Assembly: GCF_030704535.1 (NCBI RefSeq)
Contig: NC_081820.1
Span: 3,612,501-3,676,500 of the forward strand
Source: Vitis vinifera
Lineage: Eukaryota; Streptophyta; Magnoliopsida; Vitales; Vitaceae
Direction: 5' to 3'
Length of the DNA stretch: 64,000 bases
The notes beneath the pieces were generated by a model, which saw only the letters and a list, made by a program, of their open reading frames with translations, had not been told where the DNA came from and did not search any database. Below are positions 22,020-33,789 of the stretch, piece by piece (the stretch's first letter is position 1; the number at the start of each line of letters is the position of its first letter). The position numbers were made by a program, and so were the translations under genes.

Positions 22020-24870
22020 TGTAAATAAATATTCAAGATTACTTCTTTTTATGCAATAATATATCTTATAAAATTATTCTTGGTATATACTAGTTTTGTT
22101 CTTGCATGATATTTTGAATACTTTACATAAGCGATTGTAGCTTGATTGTCACTATAGATTTTCGTTGGATAAAAAAACAGTTATGGGCATTCCTAACCTT
22201 TGCAAAGATCTTCTTAACTATTGCTTTTTGTACTACAACATGTGATAAATTTGGCTTCCATGATTGACAAAGATGTATAAGTTTGTTTCTTGCTTCTTCA
22301 TGGGATGACATAATTATTGATCAAAAATGATATGTGGATGCTGATTTGCACTCATTAAGATCACCTGTTCAATTAGCACCTAAATAACCCACTAAGCCCA
22401 ACTCTTTACTTTTATAACAAATGGAATAGTCCATAGTACCCTTTAGCTACCTATGAATTTTCTTTACGAATTTCCAATGCATCCTTCCAAGATTCTCTTG
22501 GTAGTGACTAACCATCCTAATAGTATAGCAAGCATATGGTCTTGTACACATTGTAGCATATATTAGATTCTCAACAACATTTGAGTATGAAATTAGTCAT
22601 TTTCTTCTTTTCTTTTAAAGTTTTTAGGCCCATTATTTTTCTTGCATACTCACCTCTTGTAAATGGAGTGTCAATGGATTTGCAATCTTCCATATTAAAT
22701 TGTTAGTATTTTCTTAATATAATGTACTTGTGAAAGAGCCACTAGTTTCTTAAACTCATATTTATGGATCTTTACTCTAATAATGTAAGATTTTTCTCCC
22801 GTATTAATGATTTGAACAAACTCAAAATAATGCTTAGCTATAAGTATATCATCTACATATAAAGATAATAACACATATTTATCTTTGTGTCACCTAATAC
22901 AAAGATAATGACCTTCATCAATTGTTGTGAAATCATACAAAGTGATTACACAATGAAATCTCAAATACCACTACCTAGATGATTATTTAAGGTCATCAAT
23001 AAATTGATGTAAGTAGCACGCTTTATGCTCTTGGCTTTGGAAAATGAAACCTATTGGTCGTTCCATATAGATTTCTTTAATTATTCAACTCTCCATGAAG
23101 GAAAGTTGTCTTTACATCCATTTAGTGTAGTTCTAAATCCATATGAACCACTTTAGCAAGAATAAGGCAAATTAGAGCAAATCTAACTATTGGGAGAAGG
23201 TTTTCTCATAGTCTATACCCTCTTGTTGGGTATAACCTTTAGTCACTAAAGTAGTTTTACATTTTTGAATGGATCCATCTACCATTCCTTCATTATAAGA
23301 ACACTTTCTTCCCAATAGCTTTTCAATATGAAGGCAAATCAACCAAGTTCTAGGCTTGATTATTTTGTATTGATTTAAATTCCTCTTCTATTGCTTTTCT
23401 CTATTTATCCTTATCTAAACAAGTAACAGCCTCATGATCTGACTTAGATTTAACGTCATCACATTGAGTTACAATATGAACTTTCCTTTGATTTCAAATT
23501 GTCATTAAATTATGAAAATTAATTGTAACCTGAACTAAGAAGGACTAAGACCATGTTTTGTCGAATATCCAATGCATAAAGAACATCATGTAGGAATAGA
23601 GTACATCCTCTATGCAATTCCAATTTGCATGTTCTAGTACCTTGACCTCAACTCTAGAGTTGTTTCCAACATAGATCTATCTTATATCGAAGCTAACTGA
23701 AATTTTACATATGCTTCTCGATCTCTAGCTATATGTCAAGGGTGGTTGAGTCTATAGTCCACAAAGGAATCGATTCAATTAACATTACACAACTAGAAAC
23801 ATAAGCACATTAGTTATTTAAATAAGACCATAACTAATTCCGCTTAGTTCACTCATGAGCGAAGTGACCCTTGTTGTCACAGGTATAACATTTCAACTTG
23901 TTTTTAGCACACTTTTTGCATGACCGAACCTTTCATTTCTTTGAAGCATCATCAAATTCAAATTTCTTATTCTTTTTAAATAACTTTTTTTTTAAAAAGA
24001 AATTTATGCTTAAAGTTGTAAGCTTTTTGTGAACTAGATTCAACTACATAAGCTTATTCATTAATCTAAGCAACCACAAGTTGTTCAACTTCTAATTCAA
24101 TGTGATGAACTATATCATAAAAAATCTCGACTCTCATTATGTGTCATGTTCACCAATATGTATTCTGAGCTTGTTGGTAAAGATCTAATCGCAACCTAAC
24201 TTGTTACTCATTAGTGATGACATATCTAGATGTCTTAAGCTCTCTTATCATTTTTTTCATCTCCTTGAGATGTTGTTTCATAATATGATTTGGTTGCATC
24301 TTATCATTTTCAAATTTCATTACAAGTTTTCTTAACTTTGTAGTAGAAATTTCACCATACTTTTAATTCAGAGCTTCCCACAATATTTCTTCGGCAATTT
24401 GGTATACTTCATACTCAATCAAGAGATCATCTTACATACAACTCAGCAATGTAAAAGAAGTTAGAGAATTTTTTTCTCTTCCAGACCACGTAAGCCTCTT
24501 GATCCCTTCAATTTTGTGTAATGTTTCCTTGTTCAGGTTCTTGCATGACATGATTCAGTGTTTCAAGAGTCGCTTGCTCTTTAAATAGGTTTATAAAAAA
24601 TAACTAACAAAGTAGTTTAATTTGATTTCTTTCTATTAAACATACCAATTATGTTTTGTCAATTTGGGATAAAACTCAAAATATTTAAAATTGGACATGC
24701 AAACCAATATGGACTAATAGTACTATCGTTGCATACTAAAAGCCTTAGGCCTTCTTCAATTCATTCTTCTACACCCCACCAAGAAGTAAATCAGTTTCAA
24801 AGTTACAATGATGCACAATTAAAGTTATTTATATATTCCCTGAAGTTATGGTTCTGAGAACTATAAAAAA
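22020..24870 (-). mobile_element. Degenerate copia remnant A
   Basis: Minus-strand copia relic without usable frames. It aligns by eye with remnant C (for example 22580-22720 with 41285-41420, and 24600-24790 with 44460-44640). Relative to C it lacks about 1.2 kb, corresponding to C 42215-43405 (pre-integrase and integrase), at about 23500. It also extends 560 bases further at its left end than C. It lies between GLP-3 and the 3' end of GLP-4. Confidence 0.75.
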
Positions 24871-25167
24871 ATTACAGTTTGTGAAATTGATATATATTTT
24901 GTTTGAAGTTATGGTTCCACAGAACTACAAGCCTGATTTTTTTTTTTCTTTTACTAGCCTCAGATTTTTAAACTTTTTCTTTTATATTTAAAAATAAAAA
25001 ACAGGAAATGCACCTTGAATATTGGATATGAATGATGACAATTACAAATAATTATTTCAAAGGGATATGCAAAACTTGATGGTTGCATATTTAAACAATC
25101 TATTATGGTATTATAATGAGTAGCTGGATCCGCATGGTGCGTCCTCCTAGTAGTTGTGGTTGTCAGT
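24871..25167 (-). other. GLP-4 3' flank
   Basis: No gene. Contains the 'gggatatgcaaaacttgatgg' type block also found 3' of GLP-1, GLP-5 and GLP-6. A direct repeat of 'gaagttatggttc' occurs at about 24843 and 24905. Confidence 0.5.
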
Positions 25168-25924
25168 CTAGAACTGAGATTGAAGATACTCAACCACATT
25201 CTTGTCCACTTGGAAGGCCTTTGTGAGAACATCAGCTGATATTGCTGGCTTTGATCCAAACACTGCCTTTGCAATGGTGATCACGCCTGGGTTCTGGCTA
25301 CTCAATGAAGCAATGGCCACTGCGTTTGTCGTTCCCACATTTAGCTGGAAGTGAATGAGACCTTGTGGGAAGACGAAAACGTCTCCTTTGTAAAGGACCT
25401 TGGAGATGAGGCGGTTGTCAGGATTAGAGGTGACAAAGCCCACATAAAGTGTCCCCTCCAAGACAGTGAGGATCTCTGTAGCTCGAGGGTGGATGTGGGG
25501 AGGGTTAAGGCCGTATGGCACATAGTCAACCCGACCCAGGGAAATGCCAAGGGTATTGAGTCCAGGTATCTGTGCCACGTTTGCTGGTGTGACCATCGAG
25601 CCAAGTTTGTTTGATGTATTCCCTGGAAGACGAAGCCCTGAAAAGAAGAAATCATTTGGCGTTGCAAGCTTTGGATCCCTGCAGAATTTTCCATTCACAA
25701 ACACTGCAAAGCAGCAAATATATTAGCACTAATGTAGCCTTGGAAAGATCAATATACGTAGATGAGAATACTAGAGAGAGCATGAGTATTTTACCAGTGT
25801 CGTTTGTATCATTAACAGCTACACAGAAGTCCTGAAGAGGACTGGGATCAGAGGCAGAGGCAACAGAAAATGCCATAGCCAAGAGTACAACGTATGCAAG
25901 GGTGTTAGCTCCCATCTTCTTCAT
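25168..25924 (-). CDS. GLP-4, germin-like protein, slightly short at the C-terminus
   Basis: Exons 25924-25795 and 25703-25168, with the intron from GT at 25794-25793 to AG at 25705-25704, giving 221 residues. Signal peptide start [19 protein letters not shown]; two germin Cys; cupin box 1 HIHPRATE and box 2 [10 protein letters not shown] complete. The stop TAG at 25170-25168 replaces the Trp codon after SQF, so the last seven residues of GLP-3 (W-T-D-N-H-T-Y) are lost; the following bases would still encode WTDNHNY. The loss is outside the cupin fold, so the protein may still fold and be secreted, but I cannot tell. Compared with GLP-3 the differences are mostly conservative (for example [19 protein letters not shown]). 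Confidence 0.85.
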
Positions 25925-26000
25925 GTTATACAAAGAATTCTCTTCGAGTAATCTCTGATGGATTTCTTTGATTTGCAATTTTGTGGATTACCCGATTGTC

Positions 26001-26008
26001 TATTTATA
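26001..26008 (-). promoter_or_regulatory. TATA box of GLP-4
   Basis: TATAAATA on the minus strand, about 77 bases before the start codon. Same context as the other GLP promoters. Confidence 0.72.
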
Positions 26009-26009
26009 G

Positions 26010-27174
26010 ATGAAGAGTCTCTGACGTGTTCCAACTCTGAAGCAGTCTCATAAAATTAATTAAGCAAAAGTCAAAATTCACAAAATTCCAAAATTAATTA
26101 ATATTTTGGATAACCTTTGAGTTATCTCTAGCCGGCTAACAGGTCTGCTTCAGGTGACCACGTCCCAGTTATTAATTAATATAATAGTTTTGACCACGTC
26201 CCATCCCAGCTACCAGGCTGCTTCAGGTGAAGAATATGTTAATATTTTGCCAGAACTTAGATATATAATTAAAAGAGATCTAAGGAAGGATATAAGACTC
26301 GTTCTACTTATTTAAGAAACTTTGCAACTCATGTCGCTCAACGGATTTCCCTTTGACAGAGCTTTTAAAAAACATTTCTAAGAGAAAATTTTCGATATTT
26401 GGGAAGCAGTCAATAGACATTTCTCCAAAAAAAGAAAAAAAAAAAAAAAAACATTTCAATTTAAAGCACTTCAATAAAATGCATGCTGTTGGTGTCGAGC
26501 CAAGGAAGCCCCACACATGCCAACTTAATGTTTTGAATTATGTATAAAGTTGGACGAGGATGAGCAAATTCATAAGTAATTCACTGCGGCGGCTATGGAA
26601 TAAATTAAGCTAATTTATATCAATGATGGGATGCCGGACAGAGACCAAGAACCAAGGACCCACGATGTATACGCCCAAACTTAAATATTCCCAAGAGGAG
26701 CTAAAGAAATACCTCAGCTGATCCTGTCTTTTTAGAAAACTTTGTTGGGTTTTTTATATGCGGAGACCAGGTAGATGTCTCACTGGGATATAAGATGTTG
26801 AACTCTTCTATTTCTTTTACTCAGTTGTAGTCAAAGAAATCTTCCTCATCCAGCTCTCTTATTAGAAGTTGTACAAAATATGAATGAATTCATGTATAAG
26901 TTCATCATATAGCTAGACGGTGGTTAATTTATATGTAAATAGCAAAAACCCATCCATATCCGTCTCTTGAGATTTCGCATTTTCTCCTCTGTCAACTTTA
27001 ACTGTTACTATTAAACACAGATTTTACAAATTGAAAGAATCTTGTGATCATCAACCAGCATAACATCATGCAGTGTGTAATAATTAATTATGTGGTAAGA
27101 CTGAATTAATTAAGTTGTTACTCGCTTCATATGTAACATAATTTTGTTTTTCATATGGATTAGAATAATTAGTA
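26010..27174. repeat. Duplicated GLP intergenic region (copy 3)
   Basis: Upstream region of GLP-4, matching 1700-2768 and, in its right half, 19700-20405. It includes 'gatgccggacagagaccaag' near 26628. A short run of As precedes 26450. No gene of its own. It ends where a copia LTR fragment begins. Confidence 0.7.
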
Positions 27175-27250
27175 TTGTTGGAAAGTTAAACTTAATTTAG
27201 AAACTTTCTAAATAATAGAATTAGATTTAATTTCTAAAAGTCAAGGGAGA
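27175..27250 (+). mobile_element. Copia LTR start fragment
   Basis: Starts TGTTGGAAAGTTAAAC and matches 2769-2845. It breaks off after 'aagtcaaggga', where remnant B begins. The same insertion point is seen in copy 1 and is empty in copy 2. Confidence 0.65.
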
Positions 27251-29560
27251 ATAATTTGTTACAAGTACTAGTTCACTCTTACTCAATTTAACCATCAATT
27301 ATTATTTAGGTGTGGATCATATGTTGGGATCCATCATTTCATAAAGATGTAAATCACTATCCATTTTGCCCATACATAGGAAATCATCTTTTAAGGATGC
27401 GACATCTCGTTATTCTAATTCAGCTACCATACTATCTTCATGCTTACCTATGAACAAAAATACCCTTTAGAGTGTTTACTAATTATATATTATAAAGATA
27501 TATTTCATTCCTCTAAGACCTAATTTTCCATATTTATAAGAAGGATTGTCAACATAAATCATTGATCTCCTAGGTTGCAAATTACTAAGATCAGGTTTTC
27601 AATTATTCAATTACTCATATGTAGTAAGTGCGCGCAACAAATTGTGAGGGTACTTAATTAAGTACATGAGTTGAACAATGCATCTCCCCAATATTAAATT
27701 GGAAGATTTGTTTGAGCCATCATTAACCTAACCTTGTCTAACAATGTTCCATTTCTCCTCTCAACAACATAGTTTTGTTATGGAGTCCTTGGAATAGTCG
27801 ATTGTCTACCAATACCCATTTTATCACATAAATCTTTAAATTGCTATGAGTGATATTCTCTGTTCTAGTTTGTTCTTAATGTTTCAATTTCTTTGTCAAA
27901 GTGATTCTAAGCTAAATTAATATAGTGTCAAAAAAACCTAATGCTTCTAGCATATGAGAAATTAGATAAACATAGCTGTAATAAGTGAAGTTATCTATAA
28001 ATGTAATGAAGTAAAAAGATTTATGTCTTGCTTTAACCCTTATAGAATCATAGATGTCAAAATTGATTATTTGTAATGGATTTTTAGTTCTAGTTCCCTT
28101 TCCAAATTGTTTTCTTATTCTTTTACAAGATAGATAATATTCAAAAGTTGGCATATCAATTTTAGTGAATTGGACTAAAAGATTTTCTCTAGCTAATCTA
28201 TTCATCCTTTCTTGTCCAATATGCCCAACTCTAGCATGCCATATGACAACATTATCATATATATTTCTAGAAGTAGTCATCAATTAATAATAATTATTAA
28301 TAGTCTTAGACAACACATAGTTATCAAGAACCATAAAACAATCTAAAATAAATCTTGAACCGAAATATGTTTTTCCCAAGCATAATTCCATTTCTAAATC
28401 ATGAAAATTCAAATTGCAACTTAAACTAAAAAAGACTAAGATCATGTTTCTTTGAATATCCTATGTATAAAGAACATCATGTAGGAATAGGGTATGTCCT
28501 CTATTCAATTCCAATTTGCATGTTCTAGTATGACCTCAACTCTAGAGTTGTTTCCAACATAGATATATCTTATATCGAAACTAACTGAAATTCTACATAT
28601 GCTCCTCAATCTCTAGCTATATTGTCAATGGTGGTTGAGTCTATAGTCCATAAAGGAATAGATTCAATTAATATTAAACAGTTAGAAACATAAGCACATG
28701 AGTTATTTAAATAAGACCATAGTTGCTTCCGCTGAGTTCACTCATGAGCGAAGTGACCCTTGTTGTCATAGTTATAACATTTCAACTTGATCTTATCCTC
28801 TTAAGCACACTTTTTGTATGACCCAACCTTTCATTTCTTTGAAGCATCATCAAATTTAAATTTCTTATTCTTCTTAAAGAATTTATTTTTATTTTTATGC
28901 TTAAAGCTAAAAGCTTTCCGCAAACTAGATTCAACTACATAAGTTTCTTTATTAGGCTAAGCAACCACAAGTTATTCACCTTCTAATTCAATGTGACAAA
29001 CTATACCATAAAAAATATTGACTCTCTCATTATGTGTCATGTTCACCAGTATGTATTCCAAGCTTGTTGGTAAAGATCTAATCACAACCTAACTTGTTAC
29101 TCACCAATAAGGACATGTCTAGATGTCTTAAGCTCTCTTATCATTTTTTTTCATCTCCTTGAGATGTTGTTTTATAATATGGTTTGGTCCCATCTTATAA
29201 ATTCCAAATTTCATTACAAGGTATCTTGACTTTGTAAGAGAAATTTCACCATACTTTTAATTCAAAGCTTCCCACAATATTTCATAGGCAATCTAGTATA
29301 CTTCATACTCAATCAAGAGATCATCTTGCATACAACTGAGCAATGTAATAGAAGTTAAAGAATTTTTTCTCTTTCATACCACATAAGCCTTTTGATCTCT
29401 TCCATGTTGATTTCATTCTATTAAAATTACCAATTATGTTTTGTCAATTTAATTGGGATAAAACTCGAAATATTTAAACATATCAACCTAGTGTGTTCAA
29501 AAGAATGAAAAATCATACAAATTAATATTAAAAAAATCATAAAAAATCTATTTATAAAGA
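27251..29560 (-). mobile_element. Degenerate copia remnant B
   Basis: Minus-strand copia relic aligned with remnant C from about C 42265 on. 27912-28283 still reads as the pre-integrase domain and start of integrase (IWHARVGHIGQERMNRLA, then FITFIDNFTYYSYVYL), with FIDN in place of FIDD. The remaining region is broken. Lies between GLP-4 and GLP-5. Confidence 0.75.
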
Positions 29561-29884
29561 GCTCAATAAATACGGCACATGTATTCATTTGTATTCTAAA
29601 AGCTAATTAAAAAAAAAATACAATACTAACCTTTTTTTTTTTTTTTTTACTAGGCTCAAATTTAAAACTTTTTAGAGGTTATCACTATTTTTATATTTAA
29701 AAACAAGTAACAGGAAATGCACATAAACAATTTTGTATTAATTAACTAATTATTTATTGGATAGCTGAATGATGAAAATTACAAATAATTATTTCAAAGG
29801 GATATGCAAAACTTGATGGTTGCATATTTAAACAATCTATTTATGTTATTATAATGAGTAGCTGGATCCGCATAGTGCGTCTTC
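29561..29884 (-). other. GLP-5 3' flank
   Basis: No gene. Shares the 'aagggatatgcaaaacttgatg' type block with GLP-1, GLP-4 and GLP-6. A poly-T run lies at about 29632-29648. Confidence 0.5.
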
Positions 29885-30683
29885 CTAGTACGTGTGGTTG
29901 TCAGTCCAGAACTGAGATTGAAGATAGTCAACCACATTCTTGTCCACTTGGAATGCCTTTGTGAGAACATCAGCTGATATTGCTGGCTTTGATCCAAATA
30001 CTGCATTTGCAATGGTGATCACGCCTGGGTTCTGGCTACCCAGTGAAGCAATGGCCACTGCGTTTGTTGTTCCCACATTGAGCTGGAAGTGAATGAGACC
30101 TTGTGGGAAGACGAAAACGTCTCCTTTGTAAAGGACCTTGGAGATGAGGCGGTTGTTAGGGTTAGAGGTGACAAAGCCCACATAAAGTGTGCCCTCCAAG
30201 ACAGTGAGGATCTCTGTGGCTCAGGGGTGGATGTGGGGAGGGTTGAGCCCATATGGCGCATAGTCAACCCGAGCCAGGGAAATGCCAAGGGTGTTGAGTC
30301 CAGGTATCTGTGCCACGTTTGCTGGTGTGACCATCGACCCAAGTTTGTTTGATGTATTTCCCGGAACACGAAGCCCCGAAAAGAAGAAATCATTTGGCGT
30401 TGCAAGCTTTGGATCCTTGCAGAATTTCCCATTCACAAACACTGCAAAGCACCAAATATATTAGGACTAATGTAGCCTTGGAAAGATCAATATACATAGA
30501 TGAGAATATATCACGTCTGGACAAGAATACTAGAGAGAGCATGAGTATTTTACCGGAGTCGTTAGTATCATTAACAGCTACACAGAAATCCTGAAGAGGA
30601 CTGGGATCAGAGGCAGAGGCAATAGAAAATGCCATAGCCAGGAGTACAATGTATGCAGGGGTGTTAGCTCCCATCTTCTTCAC
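29885..30683 (-). pseudogene. GLP-5, germin-like protein pseudogene (nonsense in cupin box 1)
   Basis: Exons 30683-30554 and 30441-29885 with intact splice sites (GT 30553-30552, AG 30443-30442) and the full C-terminus ending W-T-D-N-H-T-Y. Two lesions are seen. The first codon is GTG where its relatives have ATG, although an in-frame ATG follows at codon 4 (30674-30672) that would keep most of the signal peptide. A TGA at 30223-30221 stops the frame right after HIHP, where others have an Arg codon, so the Glu of metal site and all of box 2 are lost. Without readthrough the product would be about half length and lack the cupin core. Confidence 0.88.
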
Positions 30684-30796
30684 GTTATACAATGAATTCT
30701 CTTTGAGTAATCTCTGATGGAAGAGCAATGAATTTTACTAATACAATGGAGCGCTATGGTAGCTTGATTTGCAATTTTGAGGATTACCCGATTGTC

Positions 30797-30804
30797 TATT
30801 TATA
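30797..30804 (-). promoter_or_regulatory. TATA box of GLP-5
   Basis: TATAAATA on the minus strand about 114 bases before the former start codon, same context as the other copies. Confidence 0.65.
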
Positions 30805-31075
30805 GATGAAGAGTCTCTGACATGTTCCAACTTTGATGCAGTCTCTTTGGGGCAGAGCTTTTTGAAAACATTTATAATACAAAAGTACTTTTAGAGAAAA
30901 TAAGTAGATATTTGGTAATACTAGAAAATATTTATAAAATTTTGAAAAATGACATAGTGCTTTCTAGGGAAGCAGTCAAAAGACATTCTCCCAAAAAAAA
31001 AAAAAAAAAAAACCATTGTAATTAAAAGTAGTTCAATAAAATGCATGCCAACTTAATGTTTTAAATTATGTATAA
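30805..31075 (-). repeat. GLP-5 upstream region
   Basis: Matches the upstream regions of GLP-1 (about 2070-2210) and GLP-4 (about 26350-26540). It is cut at 'aattatgtataa' by the insertion starting at 31076. Confidence 0.6.
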
Positions 31076-32284
31076 TGTTATGATGGCAGAAGCTTTGATA
31101 CAAACATCATTAATCAAGAACACAAAAATAAAATAATCAACACAAATGGTACACGAGGTTTTAACGTGGTTCGACCAACCATGCCTACTTCTACAGATGA
31201 GAGAGAATCATTTCACTATACAATAGAGAATATTACAGAGGACAAAACCAGAACATTATAAAGGACATAACCAGATACAACTATTGGGTTCTTGAAACAT
31301 CCCATGTTTCCCAACTCTTCATATTCCTACCCTACCATGAGCTATCTCGCTCCACTGGATACCTCCTATTCTTCCTCATATCTCTATTTACCTCATATAG
31401 TCTTTACAGGCCCATCTCCATCTTATAACTTTTTTCCCTCATGACCTAGAATATTTATAGAGATATTTCTAATAACTTTCCTTATTCTATAAGGAAATCT
31501 AATATTACAATAATATATTAACTTAGGAAATATTCTATACAATATTCTTTACAAAAAGGAATCTTTGCTAATTAGGAATTTAGGACAATTCACAATGATC
31601 TCCACCTTGGAACAAATTCTATGAAGTCAATCTTTAATCTCTCCATGACATAAGCTTTTTATATCATATCACTACAAGAGAGGCATTGACTCCACCTTCA
31701 ACTAAAATTCTTTTTGTCTTCATCTTATGTGCTCTATAATATTTTGTTCTTTTAGAAATCTTTAACCCAAGCTCTGATACTAGTTCGTTACGATGGCAAA
31801 GGTTTTGATGTAAACATCGTTAATCAAGAACATAAAGATAAAATAATCAACACAAACGGTACACGAGATTTTAACATGGTTCGACCAACCATGCCTACAT
31901 CCATGGATGAGAGAGCATCCTTTAACTATACAATAGAAAATATTACAGAGGACATAACTAGATACAACTATTGGGTTCTAGAAACATCCCATGTTTCCCC
32001 ACTCTTCGCATCCCTACCCTACCATGAACCCTCTCACTCCATTGGGTACCTCACATTCTTCCTCACATCTCTATTCACCTCGTCTAGTCTTTACAGGCCC
32101 ATCTCTATCTTATAACTTTTCCCCTTCATGACCTGGAATATTTATAGAGATATTTCCAACAAATTTGCTTATTCTATAAGGAAATCTAATATTACAATAA
32201 TATATTAAATTAGGAAATATTATATACAATATTCTTTACAAAAAGAAATCTTTACTAATTACCAATTTGGGATAATTCCCAACG
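31076..32284 (-). mobile_element. Small non-autonomous LTR element 1
   Basis: Minus-strand element of about 1.2 kb: LTRs at 31076-31595 and 31786-32284 with only about 190 bases between them. The interior has a tRNA-iMet-type primer site (TAGTATCAGAGCTTGGG on the minus strand, about 31766-31782) and a purine-rich AAGGTGGAGAT beside the left LTR, but no reading frame of note. The structure is that of TRIM/SMART-like elements, although the LTRs are long for TRIM. The right LTR has lost both terminal dinucleotides (CG in place of TG at each end). The uninterrupted site is visible upstream of GLP-4 (about 26535-26550). Confidence 0.8.
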
Positions 32285-32290
32285 ATATAT

Positions 32291-33238
32291 TGTTAGGAAG
32301 TGTTCCAAATTCCTAAATGGTATAGATTCCTTTTTTGTAAATAATAATATTTAAAATATTTTTTGGTTGATATATTATTGTAATATTATACTTCCTTATA
32401 AAATAAGGAAGGTTGTTGGAAATATCTCTATATATATTCTAGGTCACAAGGGGAAAAGTTATGAGATGAAGATGGGTCTGTAAAGACTATACGAGGTGGA
32501 TAGAGTTGTGAGGAAGAATAGGAGGTACTTGATAGAGCAAAAGGGCTCGTGGTAGGGTAGAGATATGAGGAGTGGGGAAACATGGGATGTTTCAAGAACC
32601 CAATAGTTGTATTGGTTATGTCCTCTGTAATGTTATGACTCTATCCTCTATAATATTCTCTATTGTATAGTGTTATAATTCTCTCTCATCCATAGACATA
32701 GGCATGGCTGGTCAAACCACGTTAAAACCTCGTGTACTGTTGTGTTGTTTATTTTTTCTTTGTGTTCTTGATTAATGATGTTTGTATCAAAGTTTCCGTA
32801 GTCGTAACAAACTGGTATCACAGCTTGGGTTGAAGATTTCTGGAAAAGTAAAAGATCACAAAGCACACAAGATGAAAATAAAAGGAATTTTTAGTGAAGA
32901 TAGAGTCAATTACTCTCTCATAGTGATATGATACAAATAAAAATAAAAAAATTGTGTCATGCATAGCTTGAGGATTGACTTCATGGAATTTGGTCTAAGA
33001 TGGAGATTGTTAGGAAGTGTCCTAAACTCCTAATTAGTATAGATTCCTTTTTTGTAAAGAATATTATATACAATATTTTTAGGTTGATATATTATCGTAA
33101 TATTACGATTCCTTATAGAATAAAGAAGGTTGTTGGAAATATCTCTATAAATATTCTAGGTTATGAGGGGGGAAAGTTATGAGATGGAAATGGATCTATA
33201 AAGACTATATGAAGTGCATTGAGATATGAAGAAGAAAT
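32291..33238 (+). mobile_element. Small non-autonomous LTR element 2
   Basis: Plus-strand relative of element 1, six bases away and in the opposite orientation. 5' LTR 32291-32809 (TGTTAGGAAGTG to CGTAACA), primer site TGGTATCACAGCTTGGG at 32813-32829, an interior of under 200 bases, polypurine tract AAGATGGAGAT at 32997-33007, then a 3' LTR that starts at 33008 and is cut off at 33238 by the next element. Confidence 0.82.
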
Positions 33239-33789
33239 TGTTGGGATATTTATAGGTGAATGGAAATTAAGACATACCATTTCAATTAGACACAACTCTT
33301 CCTAATGGACACAACTTGTGTCAAAGGATATGTCAAGTATTTAAGACACATCTCTTCTAAGAGTCACCAGAAAACCTATAAATAGGGTCCCCTCCCCATG
33401 GCATTTCTCATTCATTCCATCATCAATTCTCTCCACTTCTTCTCCTTTCTTCCAAGTGCTTTGTATTCAAGAGAGTTCAAGTCATCAAGTGATTCGTTGT
33501 TTCTTGTGATTTAGAGTGCTAATATCATAAGAAAGTGATCGTTGTATCCTAGGAGACGATTGTCAAAAAACCGTAAGCACCAGTGCGGGGCAAATTCGTC
33601 TTAAGGACATAGAGTCAAACTCTAGCCTCGATAAACCATTTGTAAGATTCAATATTTACTTACCTTCTTGTTTATTTATTATATATAATTATTTGACCAT
33701 ACATTTATGATAATTCAAGAATAACAATCGTAAGACAAATTTCTTTTTAATCTTTTGCTTATATCTGTGTTTTTAATACAGTTAATAAC

